From Buttiauxella agrestis ATCC 33320 (lineage in GTDB: Bacteria > Pseudomonadota > Gammaproteobacteria > Enterobacterales > Enterobacteriaceae), in the NCBI RefSeq assembly GCF_000735355.1, contig NZ_JMPI01000050.1:18899-82898 (forward strand): 64,000 nucleotides of DNA, read 5' to 3'. Positions within the stretch are counted from its first letter, which is position 1. Each line of letters begins with the position of its first letter. Below the pieces are notes generated by a model. That model was not told the origin of the DNA, ran no database searches, and saw only the letters and a program-made list of their open reading frames with translations. Shown here one piece after another: positions 46,200 to 58,048 of this stretch. Made by a program: the position numbers and the translations under genes.

Positions 46200-47321
46200 C
46201 TATTTTTCCAACTGCTGGATACTAATCCGCTGCGTTTCATCAAGCATGGACGCTTTGGCACGAATACGCGCTTCAAGCTGCGCAATCATGTTGTCGTTAT
46301 CCATTCGCTCTTTTTGACGCACACCGTCTTCGTAGAAACCGCTCTTCTTGTTGCCACCCGTCACACCCAAAGTGGAAACCAACGCTTCACCCGGCCCGTT
46401 CACCACACAGCCAATGATCGAAACATCCATTGGGGTGATGATATCTTCCAGGCGCTGCTCGAGAGCGTTAACGGTTCCAATAACATCGAATTCCTGACGC
46501 GAACATGTTGGGCAGGCGATAAAGTTAATACCGCGAGCGCGAATGCGCAAAGATTTCAGAATATCGAAACCGACCTTAATTTCTTCCACCGGATCAGCAG
46601 CTAACGATACGCGCAGCGTGTCACCAATACCTTCAGAAAGCAGTAAGCCCAGACCAATGGCAGATTTTACTGAGCCTGCACGCATGCCACCCGCTTCGGT
46701 GATCCCGAGATGCAGCGGCTGATCAATTTGCTTAGCCAGTAAACGATAGGATTCTACCGCCAGAAAAACATCGGAGGCTTTAACGCTGACTTTGAACTGA
46801 TCAAAGTTAAGACGATCCAGATGATCGACGTGGCGCATCGCTGACTCTAACAATGCCTGCGGCGTTGGCTCGCCATATTTTTCCTGGAGATCTTTTTCCA
46901 GAGAGCCGGCATTTACACCGATGCGGATCGGAATGTTTTTATCCCGAGCGCAATCGACAACGCTGCGAATACGCTCTTCGCTGCCAATATTACCTGGGTT
47001 GATGCGTAGACAATCGACACCATACTCAGCAACTTTGAGGGCGATACGATAGTCAAAATGGATATCAGCGACCAATGGGACATTGACCTGCTGTTTAATC
47101 AGCTTAAAGGCTTCGGCCGCGTCCATAGTGGGAACCGATACACGAACGATATCGGCGCCTACTCTTTCTAACGCTTTGATCTGGTTGACAGTGGCTTCAA
47201 CATCCGTAGTACGGGTGTTGGTCATTGACTGGACGGCGATCGGTGCCCCGTCGCCGATTGGCACATTCCCGACATAGATCCGTTTGGATTTTCTACGTTG
47301 AATTGGGGCTTGGTTATGCAT
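46200..47321 (-). CDS. ispG: 4-hydroxy-3-methylbut-2-enyl diphosphate synthase (flavodoxin)
   Basis: 373 residues from ATG 47321 ([12 protein letters not shown]). TIM barrel plus iron-sulfur domain; cluster cysteines are in ACPTCSRQ and [11 protein letters not shown]. It carries out the penultimate step of the MEP isoprenoid pathway. It is separated from rodZ by about 36 bp. An inverted repeat GGGAAGC/GCTTCCC (46171-46189) lies just past its stop, without a T-run. Confidence 0.96.
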   Translation of the reverse strand: MHNQAPIQRRKSKRIYVGNVPIGDGAPIAVQSMTNTRTTDVEATVNQIKALERVGADIVRVSVPTMDAAEAFKLIKQQVNVPLVADIHFDYRIALKVAEYGVDCLRINPGNIGSEERIRSVVDCARDKNIPIRIGVNAGSLEKDLQEKYGEPTPQALLESAMRHVDHLDRLNFDQFKVSVKASDVFLAVESYRLLAKQIDQPLHLGITEAGGMRAGSVKSAIGLGLLLSEGIGDTLRVSLAADPVEEIKVGFDILKSLRIRARGINFIACPTCSRQEFDVIGTVNALEQRLEDIITPMDVSIIGCVVNGPGEALVSTLGVTGGNKKSGFYEDGVRQKERMDNDNMIAQLEARIRAKASMLDETQRISIQQLEK

Positions 47322-47357
47322 TACAAATCTCCACAATTACGCGTCATGCAGGCTGGA

Positions 47358-48359
47358 TTATTCAGCACTTACTGTAAGACGTGCAACCTGGCTAGTTCTG
47401 ATAAAACGACTCAGATCGACAGGTTTACCCTGGAACTGAATCTGTACTGCCGCCGGAGCACCAATTTTCAACTTATACGGTGCCTGACCGGCTAAATTTA
47501 AATTGCCATCTTTACGCTGCATACCGCTGAACAATTTTTTACCCGTCGCATCGGTCACTTCCAGCCAGCAATCAGCATTGAAGTTCATGACTAATGCATT
47601 AGGATCAGCCGCAGGAGTGGTTACCGCAGCCTGGTCAGTTGGCAGAGCTGTATTGGGTGCCGGTGGCGTCGTTGTCTGGGCATTATCAACTGGAGCCTGG
47701 CTTGGTGCTACCACAGCGGAAGAATCCGCCGGGGTAGTTTGTTGAGCCGTTGCTGCCGCAGCCTGACTTTGCGCTGGATCAGTCACAGAAGTCGATTGCG
47801 GCGCTGGGGTCTGCACAGGTTGCTGTGCAGAGGTATCAGCAGTGGACGAATCGCTGGGAGTCAATGGAACTGACTGGGAGTTACTGTTGCTGGCAGAAAG
47901 TTCAGCTGAAGATTGATCAGCCATTGTCGAGATTTCTTCCTGCGCTGCCTTATGGTTTTGCCACCACCAGGCGCCGGTCAGACCGACAACAACAAACAAC
48001 ACGAGCCAGGTAAAGCTCATCAGCCAGCCGTCACGTTTCTTACGGCGTTTCCCCAGAGAAAAACTTTGCATCGGAGCGACAATCGCCGCTCTGACTGGTG
48101 CTTGTTTTTCCATCATTGGCAACAGTTCTTCTTCCGGAATACGCACCAGACGTGCATAGGAACGGATATAACCACGCAGGAAGGTCGATGCTAACTCAGC
48201 TGGCGCCTTGTCATCTTCAATATCCCGAACGGTAGAAACTTTCAGGCACAGGCGTTCTGCCACGGCTTGTTGGCTAAGACCGAGTTCTTCACGGGCAACA
48301 CGTAAACGTTCACCCGTGGTTTTTGCTGCATTTGATTCGTGAGTGGCTTCAGTATTCAT
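47358..48359 (-). CDS. rodZ: Cell-shape protein RodZ
   Basis: 333 residues. Cytoplasmic XRE-like HTH ([22 protein letters not shown]) binds MreB. One transmembrane helix ([19 protein letters not shown]) is followed by a long Ser/Thr/Ala/Pro/Gln-rich periplasmic linker at about 145-250 and a C-terminal beta domain ([17 protein letters not shown]...[22 protein letters not shown]). It links MreB filaments to the elongasome. Confidence 0.95.
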   Translation of the reverse strand: MNTEATHESNAAKTTGERLRVAREELGLSQQAVAERLCLKVSTVRDIEDDKAPAELASTFLRGYIRSYARLVRIPEEELLPMMEKQAPVRAAIVAPMQSFSLGKRRKKRDGWLMSFTWLVLFVVVGLTGAWWWQNHKAAQEEISTMADQSSAELSASNSNSQSVPLTPSDSSTADTSAQQPVQTPAPQSTSVTDPAQSQAAAATAQQTTPADSSAVVAPSQAPVDNAQTTTPPAPNTALPTDQAAVTTPAADPNALVMNFNADCWLEVTDATGKKLFSGMQRKDGNLNLAGQAPYKLKIGAPAAVQIQFQGKPVDLSRFIRTSQVARLTVSAE

Positions 48360-48798
48360 TAGCTACAACTGCTGGAACTGTTCGATTGAGGAATTAGGCA
48401 GGAGCCTTGTCGCACAGCATTTCCGCTACGCCACAACTCCCGCTCCGCGAAACAAATTTGTGTTCTGAAGGCAACACCTTCAGACAACATAACATTTAGT
48501 TCAAACAACTTGTTCACTTAAACGAACCGCTTAATCTGAACAACTTCATCACTGATGAGTTAACCATAGACAGCATTTGTAATGTTGTCAGCGGATTGCG
48601 ACTGTGATGGCTTAAATAGATGCGCCTAAACTATTGTTGTACCGTTACATACTGCCTTAAAAGGCAGTGAAACGCACCGTAATTATTAATCTTAAAGACA
48701 CTCGCGAAACTTGCATAACTGCAAGATATCACTATGTGTTTTTTGCACCACGCAGCAATTCAACCGCGTGGCACGAATCTGATTTAAACGAATGCTAA
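48360..48798. other. rlmN-rodZ intergenic region
   Basis: 439 bp without a gene I can support. It holds a 7-bp stem-loop CTGAAGG-CAACA-CCTTCAG at 48465-48483, without a T-run. No RNA gene was recognised. Confidence 0.55.
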
Positions 48799-49965
48799 TC
48801 AGACTGCTTTAACATCAATAGGTTCACCTTGCATACGTTTACGTAACGTACGCTTGGTGCGGTCGATAACTTCACCCGCCAACTGACCGCATGCTGCGTC
48901 AATATCATCACCGCGAGTCTTACGCACGATGGTCGTAAAGCCATAACTCATCAATACTTTTGAGAAACGGTCGATACGGCTATTGGAGCTACGGCCATAC
49001 GGTGCGCCCGGGAACGGGTTCCATGGGATCAGGTTGATTTTACATGGCGTATCTTTCAGGCATTCTGCCAGTTGATGCGCATGATCAGTCCCATCGTTAA
49101 CGTGATCCAGCAGAACGTATTCTACGGTGACACGGCCCTGGTTGGCGTTGGATTTCTCCAGATAACGGCGAACCGCAGCCAGGAAAGTCTCGATGTTATA
49201 CTTTTTGTTGATTGGCATGATTTCGTCACGAATATCATCGGTCGGAGCATGCAGAGAAATGGCCAATGCCACATCAATCATGTCGCCCAATTTATCGAGC
49301 GCAGGAACCACACCAGAAGTAGAAAGCGTTACGCGACGTTTGGATAAACCAAAACCGAAATCATCAAGCATGATTTCCATCGCCGGAACCACGTTGTTCA
49401 GGTTCAGCAACGGCTCACCCATGCCCATCATCACCACGTTGGTGATAGGACGAACGCCGGTTTTCTTTTGCGCACCGATAATTTTCGCCGCACGCCAGAC
49501 CTGACCGATGATTTCAGAAACACGCAGGTTACGGTTAAAGCCCTGCTGAGCCGTAGAACAGAATTTGCATTCCAGAGCACAACCTACTTGTGAAGAAACA
49601 CACAGTGTGGCGCGGTCTTCTTCCGGGATATACACGGTTTCTACCAGCTGATCGGCAATCCTGATAGCCCATTTAATGGTGCCATCAGCAGAACGCTGTT
49701 CTTCAGCGACTTCCGGTGCACGGATCTCAGCAACTTCTTTGAGTTTGTTACGCAGAACTTTATTGATGTCAGTCATATCATCGAAGTCATCACTGCAATA
49801 GTGATACATCCATTTCATGACTTGATCAGCGCGGAATGGTTTTTCGCCCATTTCAGCGAAGAACTCACGCAGTTGCTGGCGGTTTAGATCCAACAGATTA
49901 ATTTTTTCTGACTTGTTGGAAACGACTGAAACGGGTGTCTCAGGATTGACAATTTGCTCTGACAT
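48799..49965 (-). CDS. rlmN: Dual-specificity 23S rRNA/tRNA adenine-C2 methyltransferase RlmN
   Basis: 388 residues. Radical-SAM motif [11 protein letters not shown] (CxxxCxxC). Other hallmarks are GMGEPLLN, the [18 protein letters not shown] loop and the C-terminal CGQLAG with the methylated cysteine. It methylates A2503 of 23S rRNA and A37 of several tRNAs. Conserved position between ndk and rodZ. Confidence 0.96.
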   Translation of the reverse strand: MSEQIVNPETPVSVVSNKSEKINLLDLNRQQLREFFAEMGEKPFRADQVMKWMYHYCSDDFDDMTDINKVLRNKLKEVAEIRAPEVAEEQRSADGTIKWAIRIADQLVETVYIPEEDRATLCVSSQVGCALECKFCSTAQQGFNRNLRVSEIIGQVWRAAKIIGAQKKTGVRPITNVVMMGMGEPLLNLNNVVPAMEIMLDDFGFGLSKRRVTLSTSGVVPALDKLGDMIDVALAISLHAPTDDIRDEIMPINKKYNIETFLAAVRRYLEKSNANQGRVTVEYVLLDHVNDGTDHAHQLAECLKDTPCKINLIPWNPFPGAPYGRSSNSRIDRFSKVLMSYGFTTIVRKTRGDDIDAACGQLAGEVIDRTKRTLRKRMQGEPIDVKAV

Positions 49966-50009
49966 ATTTTCTTCCGGCCTCGTTGTTACACGTTACGGCC
50001 CCAGGTGGG

Positions 50010-50050
50010 TTAAAAAAGATACGCCCCGGAGAGCAGGCTCGTCCGGGGCG
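50010..50050 (-). terminator. Intrinsic terminator after ndk
   Basis: On the minus strand CGCCCCGGAC, loop, CTCCGGGGCG is followed by TATCTTTTTT. Confidence 0.85.
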
Positions 50051-50142
50051 CAGCATTGTACAAATTCTATGGCACAGATGCCATGACTGAAAGCGAAGTA
50101 CATACAAATAAAATGTAACTGTCGCTTAACAGTTAATGCTTA

Positions 50143-50574
50143 TTAGCGAGTACGCGGGCAAACTTCGCCTTCAGCGAAGAAATAAGCAATTTCACGAGCC
50201 GCTGACTCTACAGAATCAGAACCGTGTGTGCCATTCTCGGTGAAGCTATCAGCGTAATCTGCACGCAGAGTCCCAGCCAGTGCGTTCGCTGGGTTAGTTG
50301 CACCCAGAATATCACGGTGACGCTGAACGGCATTTTCGCCTTCCAGTACGCTAACCATGATTGGACCGGAAGTCATGAACGCAACCAGGCCATCAAAGAA
50401 AGGTTTGCCTTCGTGTTCAGCGTAGAAACCCTGAGCCTGCTCAGAAGTCAGGTGCAGCATTTTTGCGCCAACAATCTTAAACCCTGCGGATTCAAAACGA
50501 GCATAAATGTTACCAATAACGTTTTTTGCCACCGCGTTTGGTTTGATGATGGAAAAAGTACGTTCAATAGCCAT
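50143..50574 (-). CDS. ndk: Nucleoside diphosphate kinase
   Basis: 143 residues from ATG 50574 (AGAGGT upstream), the usual length. [21 protein letters not shown] start, catalytic histidine in NGTHGSDS, and [17 protein letters not shown]. It equalises NTP and dNTP pools. Confidence 0.97.
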   Translation of the reverse strand: MAIERTFSIIKPNAVAKNVIGNIYARFESAGFKIVGAKMLHLTSEQAQGFYAEHEGKPFFDGLVAFMTSGPIMVSVLEGENAVQRHRDILGATNPANALAGTLRADYADSFTENGTHGSDSVESAAREIAYFFAEGEVCPRTR

Positions 50575-50751
50575 GATTACCTCTGTGTCTGTTCTGTTTG
50601 CCCGGTCCCTGATGGGATAACCGGTTATGATTTGGCGCCGATTATAATGAGCAAGTCTCGCATTGCCTATGGATGCAGATAACATTTTTTTAAAATAAGA
50701 TGAATGTCAGCAACATTTTCAATGCGAAAGCCTAAAAATTAGGCTATTAGC

Positions 50752-53073
50752 TCATTGCAACGTGAAATGAGCGGCCGCTATCTGCCCCGCCTCATCAAGA
50801 GCTAAAACCTGATACGCCCCTGGTTTAACCAGATCCAACGCGATTCCATTGCTATTGTCACCTACCGGCTCGCCATTCAAAAACCACCAGCGTTTTCCTT
50901 GCCCACCTTGAGCGCTAAGACGAAGCGCTAAGCGTAATTCTCCAGGCAGGCGCTTCAAAATAGCGCCCTCACGAACCCCTAACAACAATAAAGGCGTAAC
51001 TTCATCTTTCTGCTGCGGAGGACATTGCTCTGAAACCGGCGGTAAACGCGCAGACCTTCTTTCACTTGCGGGCAACCACGGCTCTAGCGGCAACGGCCAC
51101 AAAGAGATAGTTTGTTGTTTCGCGCCCGGGCAATCAGCAGCTACCTGTTTACCGTTATCATCCAACCAGACAACCTTTCTTGCGCCCTGCACGCCCTCTT
51201 GTCCCGGCGCTTCAAGCGTGGGCGGTTGGCTATTCTCCAGCAACCAACTGGTTAATCTGCGTCGGCAATTGTTGTCTCCGGCAGCCAGATTTTGCCCACC
51301 CGGCCAACAAATTTTCCCTTCAGAAACGGAGGCCGGACGAGGATCAACCGGCAGACGCGCCTTCTGCACGGCGGAACTGGCTTGCAGCAAATTGTTCACC
51401 TGGTTTAACAGCGGAATTGCACTGCCCGTTCCGAACTGCCCTGCAACCGGCGTGCTGTCCGGGCGTCCGGTCCAGATACCAATCAGATAGCGAGGATTGA
51501 TCCCGATAGCCCACGCATCGCGGTAGCCATAACTGGTACCCGTTTTCCATGCCAGCGGCACGACAACAGGTAATGTTGCGTCCGGTTGCGGTTGTGCTTC
51601 ACCAGCCAGAACTCGACGAATAATCCAGGCCGCTCCGGCAGACATCAATGGCCGTTCAACGAGTGGTTGTCCGGGCTGCAAGCGCAACTGTGCGGCACGG
51701 CCATGGCGTGCAAAGGCGCTATAGGCTGCAACAATCTGATCCAGACGAGCGCCGCCGCCACCCAGAATCAACGAAAGATTAGGCTCACTTCCAGCCGGAA
51801 AATGCAGGTCCAACCCCACATTACGCAATTGTGCAGCAAAGCGTTTTGGACCATACGCCTCAAGAACCTGCACAGCCGGAAGATTAAGCGAGCGCACTAA
51901 CGCTTCGCTCATGCTGACCGGGCCATGAAAGCCAGTGTCAAAATTTCCAGGGCGATAATCGCCAAAGCGCCGGGGAACATCCTGTAACAATGACGTGGGG
52001 TGAATCAGGCCATCGTCCAGCGCAAGAGCATAAGCAAAGGGTTTTAATACCGAGCCGGGTGAGCGAATGGCCGTCACCATATCTACATGCCCGAAACGGC
52101 TTTGATCATTAATATCAACCGAGCCAACCCAACCGCGAACCTCCATAGTAATGTGGTCAACGACCAGTATCGCGAGTGACGAGCGTGGAGGAAGCTGCGC
52201 TTTCCAGTTCAGAGCCAGTTCTTCGAGTTGGCGCTGCAACGGCGCATCGAGCGTGGTCGTTATTTTCTGCGCTTTGCTGCGGCTCACCAGATAACGCGAA
52301 AGCAATGGCGCCAGCTGTGGCATCTGTCTTGGTGCTAACCAGACCGGCTCTTCAAGGGATTCTTTTACCTGCTGCGGTTCCCAGACGGCTTGCTCCGCCA
52401 TGCGCATCAGGACTTTATTACGCGCGGCTTGTGCTCTTTCGGGCCAACGATCAGGGCGCAAACGACTAGGCGCTTGCGGCAACACTGCCAATAAAGCGGC
52501 TTCTGCATAACTCAACTGCTGCGGGGATTTCCCAAGGTACACCCAACTGGCTGCCCCCACGCCCTGCAACGTACCGCCAAAAGGGGCACGATTCAGATAA
52601 AGCGTGAGGATTTGTTCTTTTGAGAGATACCACTCAAGTTGCAACGCTCGCCATACCTGCCGAACTTTGCCACCCAATGTTCGAGGATGCGGATCAAGCA
52701 AACGAGCCACTTGCATGGTCAACGTGCTGCCACCAGAAATCACTTTACCACTGAGAAGATCTTGCCAGGCAGCACGAATTATCGACAGCAGATTGATCCC
52801 CGGGTGATCCCAAAACCAGCGATCCTCATAATTGATCAAGGCTTCGAGGTAACGGGGGGAAACATCGCTAACGGTGACTGGATAGCGCCAGATGCCATTC
52901 TCATCGGCAAAGCGCCACAGCGGAGTGCCATCCACCGCGACCACAACTCGCGCTGGATTTGCCTGAGAAAGCGGTAGCGGCCAAAGCCTGTCCGCCAGCC
53001 AAATACCCAGCAATAAAATGAGTGGCAGCACCACGAAGAGATAGCGGTGCCGCCAGCGTAAAGGCTTTCGCAC
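50752..53073 (-). CDS. pbpC: Penicillin-binding protein 1C
   Basis: 773 residues. N-terminal signal anchor (YLFVVLPLILLLGIWLADRLW). Glycosyltransferase family 51 domain with EDRWFWDHPGIN and GGSTLTMQVARLL. Transpeptidase domain with RSPGSVLKPFAY (SxxK), and a KTGTS motif. C-terminal BiPBP_C domain. It polymerises peptidoglycan and is encoded next to the alpha-2-macroglobulin gene, a conserved pair thought to repair and protect the wall. Confidence 0.95.
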   Translation of the reverse strand: MRKPLRWRHRYLFVVLPLILLLGIWLADRLWPLPLSQANPARVVVAVDGTPLWRFADENGIWRYPVTVSDVSPRYLEALINYEDRWFWDHPGINLLSIIRAAWQDLLSGKVISGGSTLTMQVARLLDPHPRTLGGKVRQVWRALQLEWYLSKEQILTLYLNRAPFGGTLQGVGAASWVYLGKSPQQLSYAEAALLAVLPQAPSRLRPDRWPERAQAARNKVLMRMAEQAVWEPQQVKESLEEPVWLAPRQMPQLAPLLSRYLVSRSKAQKITTTLDAPLQRQLEELALNWKAQLPPRSSLAILVVDHITMEVRGWVGSVDINDQSRFGHVDMVTAIRSPGSVLKPFAYALALDDGLIHPTSLLQDVPRRFGDYRPGNFDTGFHGPVSMSEALVRSLNLPAVQVLEAYGPKRFAAQLRNVGLDLHFPAGSEPNLSLILGGGGARLDQIVAAYSAFARHGRAAQLRLQPGQPLVERPLMSAGAAWIIRRVLAGEAQPQPDATLPVVVPLAWKTGTSYGYRDAWAIGINPRYLIGIWTGRPDSTPVAGQFGTGSAIPLLNQVNNLLQASSAVQKARLPVDPRPASVSEGKICWPGGQNLAAGDNNCRRRLTSWLLENSQPPTLEAPGQEGVQGARKVVWLDDNGKQVAADCPGAKQQTISLWPLPLEPWLPASERRSARLPPVSEQCPPQQKDEVTPLLLLGVREGAILKRLPGELRLALRLSAQGGQGKRWWFLNGEPVGDNSNGIALDLVKPGAYQVLALDEAGQIAAAHFTLQ

Positions 53074-53086
53074 TTTGTTTAGCCTG

Positions 53087-56000
53087 TTACGGATGTATAG
53101 TCAGCATACCGGTGCTGGCACCCGTTGCCCGCCATTGCGGCACATACATTGATTCAACTTGTGATACAGGGACATGGTAGGTTCCCGGTGTGACAGCACG
53201 AGCAAGGTAAATCAGGGTCGCATGTTGGCTTTCGTTAAGCGGCAATGCGGCAACAAAGCGATCGTCACGGAATTCCATATGTTGAATATCAGCCTGCTGC
53301 ATCTGATTCAGTAAACCCTGAACCTGATTATCACTATCACTCAGGCTGGCACTGCTTTCAGAAAGGTTCTGGTTTTCGAGTTCAAGACCTGCTGGTAACA
53401 GATCAACAACTAACGCATCCGGCACATTTTTATCCGCCCAAACATCCAGCCAGACCATCACTAGCTCGCCACTTTTCAGTTCAGACAATGATTTACGATT
53501 GCCTTTTGCATCCAGGAACTGACGCTCAATATGCAAAACGTTGCTGTAAGGTGCCGGAGCCTGCTGCGGATAACCCACACTGTCTAAACGCAGGTATAAA
53601 TTACCCGCACCGGTGTTAGTAACCTGCAACCCTGCGAGCTGCTCGGCATTCAAATTACGCGTGATGGACTGCATGCCCGCCAGCGGCTCAGCAATAAATG
53701 ACACCTGCGATTGCCAGTCACCTTTCGCTGTTTGCCAGTTGCGACCTGCCAGGAACAACGCGTTACTTTCCTGAGTGGAAAGCCAGCGTTGGCTGTAAGC
53801 AAGATTAGAAAGCTCCATCAGCAATTGATTTTGCTGCTCTGGCAGCAATTTGTTCTCTTCCAGAAGACTCAACTCCATGGCTTTATCACGCAGTTCGCTG
53901 CCGTAGTCAGCCATCCAGATACGATCGTCGCTACGATTGGTTTTCAGTCCTAAAGTGATAGCTTGGTCACCACGTGGCGCATCGCCCATTAGTTTCAGCG
54001 CCACACCCAGTTGCACTAAAGGTAAACCAGCACGCGCACTGTCATGGCGTGACCAAAGTTCACGAAGCGCGCCTAATGGTGCTTTTTGCTGACGAGCAAG
54101 CACTTGCCCGGCATAAGCCTGCACCGCGAATTTACTGGCAGCAGCATCATCGCTGTAACGCAGCGCAATCAGCCCCGAATCCTGAAGATAACGCAGCAGG
54201 CGCTGGTTAGCTTTGTTCAGGGAATCGGTATTTACGCTGTATCCTTGCTCACTGGCACGCACCAGGAAATCAGTAACATAAGCGGTTAACCAGTATTCCT
54301 CCGGCCCCTCTTTATCCCACAGGCCAAAACTACCGTCGTCGCGTTGCATATCCAACAGACGCGAGATTCCCAGATCGATTGCAGCGCGACGCTGTTCATC
54401 CGTGGTTCCTTTGATTCCCAGAGACGCTAACTGTGCCTGATTGGTATAAAGCGATGGGAAAAGCCCGCTGGTTGTTTGTTCAAGGCAGCCATATGGATAC
54501 GCTTTAAGTTCACGGATATAGCGTGCCAGGTTCAGCGGTGGACGCCCACTGAGCAGCACTTGTCCTTCAAGCGTTGCAGGAGCCAATCCTGAAATATGCT
54601 GCGGCGGAATATCCCATACTTCGCCCGGAGCCAGCACTGCACCGCTATTGATATTTTGTGCCGGGAAAGGAGGACGAACCCCGAGTTTCCATTGTTTCTG
54701 AATAGCTGGCAGCGTTTCGCCTGGCAGATTAAGGCCGCTGATTTGCGCCTCTATCTGACCCTCACCAAAACCCTGCAACCCACGTACCGAAACAAACAAC
54801 GTTTTACGTGCACCAGGAAGCAGTTGCACCGTCTGCGACGGTGCGGAATCCAGGGCAATCAAGCCACTGGCACTGAGGTTGATACTCAGTTGCTGTGGTT
54901 TATCGGTCAGGTTAGTGAGATCCATCGCTAAGCGACTGGTATCCCCACTCGCCATAAAGCGCGGAGCTGCAAGCTCAGTCACCAGCGGTGCGGCGACGAC
55001 GACTTTATCTTCGCTATTGCCAAAATGATCGTCGGTCCAGGCTTGCGCCATCACGCGCAGTTCCCCATTAAAATCGCCAATTGGCAGGGAGACAGTCCCT
55101 TCGCCTTTATCGTTCAATTGCACCGGTTGAGCTTGCTGAGCAATGATAGTGACATGATTTACCGGTTTTTTACCGCCACGGCTGAGTTCATCACCTTCGT
55201 CGCCACTACCACCAAAGCGCAATGCAGCCAAACGCCCTTCACCTTCAATTACCTGACCATAGATATCGTACAAATCCGCGCCGTAACGCTTACGACCAAA
55301 GAAAGCGTCCCATGGGTCCGGTGTTTTGTAGTCGGTAATATTCAGCACACCGCTATCAACGGCTGAAACCAGCACGTTAATTTGCTTCGGCATGACGCCA
55401 TTAATCGCCTTAGTTTTGACTTTCACCGTGAGGTTTTGGTTAGGGCGCATTTTGGCCGGAGCATCTAGCTCGAGCGCCAGGCGGCGGCTTTCATCACCTA
55501 GCGGCAGATGTAAAATCCCCACAGCGCGTTTCGGCGTTGCAGCGCGGTTTTTATCACCCGGGCGAATGACCAGCGTGCTCAAATACAAGTCATGGCGCTG
55601 CCAGTTTTTGTCGACTGGGATTTCAATATCCAGCCCTTTTTCTGGTACATCTATTTCCTTCCACCACAACGGACCATCGCTGGACTCCACCATCGCGTAG
55701 CCTTTACCTGCTGCCGGAGCAGAGATATGCAGATTGATAGTGTCGCCTGCTTTGTAGCTCGGCTTGTCAATTTTCAACGTGACGCGGTCAGGACGGACAG
55801 CACCTTCCCCGTCGCTATTATCTTGCCAGCTGTAACCTGCCCAAAAACGGATACTGCTTATGATATCGTTTTCGGTGTCGCGCACTTCAAGACGGTAAGA
55901 ACCCCACTCAACCGGGAAGGCTACTTTGCCTGTTTCGCCCGCCGCGAGATCCATTTTTTGTTCCGCTTCTACTAAATCTTTTTGGTCATACTGCGACTGC

Positions 56001-58048
56001 CAGCCTTGACCCTCTTCCCAACTCCAGAAGTAATCGCGACGTTCGCGAATCAGCCGGACATCGAGGCCAGAAACCGCCAGTTTTTCACCTTTTACATTGG
56101 CATAGACAATGTCAAAACCCGCGTTGGTATCTTCGTCGACGATCGGTTGAGTGCGGGTGCTATCGGTGCGGTAATCGTATATTTCTTTACTGGCAAACTG
56201 AGGGCGAATACCAGGCAGCGCTTCGGCAGGCCAGATTGCTTGCTCAGCACGTCGCGTGACCGGGCGGCCGCCGGACTCCAGCAAACTTGCTTGCAGCACC
56301 AGCTTTAACGGTGAATGAACATCAGACCATTGGCTGTCTGTGCTGACCGTTGTTTTGCCCTGCTCGTCAAGCTGGAGCTGGACTTCATCCAGGTTACGGG
56401 TGAGATTTTCTTCGTTTACGTCACCAAACTGGAATCCCGGTAAAGCCGCCACAGCTTCACGCAATGGGCGTAAGAACAGCTGACCTTGTAGGTTATTCCC
56501 GGAGGCTGGAGCACCATATAAATAACGCCCGGCAATCTGGAAGCTGACGGACTCATCAGGGCTGGCAGGTTGTTTCTGGCTTGTGATGTTGAGCGCCATA
56601 CGCTCAGGCATGAAGTCTTCGACTTTAAATCTCCAGATACGTGGCTGGTTGTCACCCGTATTCACACGGACTTGCCAGTTGCCGGTCTGGACATCTTGAT
56701 TCAATGGATAGCTAAACTGATACAGGCCATTTTCAGGTTTCCAGACTTGCGTTCTGGCAACCTGGCCGTCAGGTTTTACCACTTCCAGTTTTACAGGTTG
56801 CTCAGGAAGGACTTTACCATCGCTGTCACGCAGCAAGGCATTCACCAACACTGTTTCGCCCGGACGATACAAATCACGAGGACCAAACATAAAGAACTGT
56901 TTGCTAAAGCCAGTCTCACCGGCAATGTTAAATTCAGCCAGGTCTAGCGCCGGGCGGCTCAAATCAAGCATTGTGGTTTGCTCAGCGGTACGCGCCAGCA
57001 ATAACGTCCCTTTATCGGTTTTTTCAAGCGTGGCATGACCATTACCGTCGCTCTTAGCTTGAGCCACGGTTTGCCCTTTCTCATTGAGCAATGTGATTTC
57101 TACACTGGATTGCGCCGCCCCGTTTTCCAGACTCTGCGTAAACACATCTAAACGGTTGTGGTAACGGTGCGCCGAGATACCAATGTCGCTCAGGGTGAAC
57201 AACGTTGCCGCATTGCTGTAACTGTAATGCCCAGCCTGATTCATGATGGCGATATAGACACCAGGCGCTTGCAGCGGCTTAATTTCGCCTAACGGCAAGA
57301 GTAGTTTTTCTCGGGTATTGCGAGCGGGGTTGAGATCAAACCGTCCGGTGTACACCAGGTCTGCAAGCTTGAGTAAATTATCAGACTCCCAGTTAGACAC
57401 GGAATTACGGTACTGCCACTGGCTGATAAAGGAGCCTAATGATTCACTTTTGATACGGTAGAAATTGACGTCAATTTTATCAACATTTAACGCCATTACG
57501 GGTAAACCGGCGATCACCTTAGTGGGCAGTAAGGAGCCGCGACTGGCAAAACCAACGCTCGGCTGAATATCACGGGTTGAAATTTTCTTCTCAAAATTCC
57601 TGTCGAAGGTCGCTTTATTTAAGGCAATTAGCCCGCTATCGACCGTGAGTATTAATTCGCGCTTGGGTTCAAGATGGCGCAGACGTAATTCTTTAAGGTC
57701 TGTGGAAAGCTCCCAGGCCCCATCGACTTTGCCACTGGTTTTATCCACCAAATGCGCCACGCGTGAGAAATCCTGGTTGGGGTCTAATGGAATAGAGAAT
57801 GTGAGGACCAGCGTGCTTGCGCCATCGAGTTGTACTTCCGAAGCGTCCAGCAAGTTCAGCGGTTTGCCCGCAGAATTCTTCGCCAGCTTTTCAAGTTGAG
57901 AGGCATCTGGTTTTGCCGCTTTTTCAACAGGTTGTTGGGTCGAGGGATTACCCTGCGCCGCCTGCGGTTTATCGTTATTGTCGCACCCAGAAAGAGACAG
58001 TGCAGCCAGCAGAGTCGCAGCCAGCGCGCCCAGACGTATTATTCTCAT
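53087..58048 (-). CDS. yfhM: Bacterial alpha-2-macroglobulin lipoprotein
   Basis: 1653 residues. Lipoprotein signal with LSLSGCDNN (lipidated Cys near 22). Many macroglobulin and CUB-like domains follow. The thioester motif is intact in YPYGCLEQTTSG, so it can trap proteases covalently. Length equals that of E. coli ECAM/YfhM. It lies 14 bp before pbpC in the same direction, and works in the periplasm with PBP1C. Confidence 0.95.
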   Translation of the reverse strand: MRIIRLGALAATLLAALSLSGCDNNDKPQAAQGNPSTQQPVEKAAKPDASQLEKLAKNSAGKPLNLLDASEVQLDGASTLVLTFSIPLDPNQDFSRVAHLVDKTSGKVDGAWELSTDLKELRLRHLEPKRELILTVDSGLIALNKATFDRNFEKKISTRDIQPSVGFASRGSLLPTKVIAGLPVMALNVDKIDVNFYRIKSESLGSFISQWQYRNSVSNWESDNLLKLADLVYTGRFDLNPARNTREKLLLPLGEIKPLQAPGVYIAIMNQAGHYSYSNAATLFTLSDIGISAHRYHNRLDVFTQSLENGAAQSSVEITLLNEKGQTVAQAKSDGNGHATLEKTDKGTLLLARTAEQTTMLDLSRPALDLAEFNIAGETGFSKQFFMFGPRDLYRPGETVLVNALLRDSDGKVLPEQPVKLEVVKPDGQVARTQVWKPENGLYQFSYPLNQDVQTGNWQVRVNTGDNQPRIWRFKVEDFMPERMALNITSQKQPASPDESVSFQIAGRYLYGAPASGNNLQGQLFLRPLREAVAALPGFQFGDVNEENLTRNLDEVQLQLDEQGKTTVSTDSQWSDVHSPLKLVLQASLLESGGRPVTRRAEQAIWPAEALPGIRPQFASKEIYDYRTDSTRTQPIVDEDTNAGFDIVYANVKGEKLAVSGLDVRLIRERRDYFWSWEEGQGWQSQYDQKDLVEAEQKMDLAAGETGKVAFPVEWGSYRLEVRDTENDIISSIRFWAGYSWQDNSDGEGAVRPDRVTLKIDKPSYKAGDTINLHISAPAAGKGYAMVESSDGPLWWKEIDVPEKGLDIEIPVDKNWQRHDLYLSTLVIRPGDKNRAATPKRAVGILHLPLGDESRRLALELDAPAKMRPNQNLTVKVKTKAINGVMPKQINVLVSAVDSGVLNITDYKTPDPWDAFFGRKRYGADLYDIYGQVIEGEGRLAALRFGGSGDEGDELSRGGKKPVNHVTIIAQQAQPVQLNDKGEGTVSLPIGDFNGELRVMAQAWTDDHFGNSEDKVVVAAPLVTELAAPRFMASGDTSRLAMDLTNLTDKPQQLSINLSASGLIALDSAPSQTVQLLPGARKTLFVSVRGLQGFGEGQIEAQISGLNLPGETLPAIQKQWKLGVRPPFPAQNINSGAVLAPGEVWDIPPQHISGLAPATLEGQVLLSGRPPLNLARYIRELKAYPYGCLEQTTSGLFPSLYTNQAQLASLGIKGTTDEQRRAAIDLGISRLLDMQRDDGSFGLWDKEGPEEYWLTAYVTDFLVRASEQGYSVNTDSLNKANQRLLRYLQDSGLIALRYSDDAAASKFAVQAYAGQVLARQQKAPLGALRELWSRHDSARAGLPLVQLGVALKLMGDAPRGDQAITLGLKTNRSDDRIWMADYGSELRDKAMELSLLEENKLLPEQQNQLLMELSNLAYSQRWLSTQESNALFLAGRNWQTAKGDWQSQVSFIAEPLAGMQSITRNLNAEQLAGLQVTNTGAGNLYLRLDSVGYPQQAPAPYSNVLHIERQFLDAKGNRKSLSELKSGELVMVWLDVWADKNVPDALVVDLLPAGLELENQNLSESSASLSDSDNQVQGLLNQMQQADIQHMEFRDDRFVAALPLNESQHATLIYLARAVTPGTYHVPVSQVESMYVPQWRATGASTGMLTIHP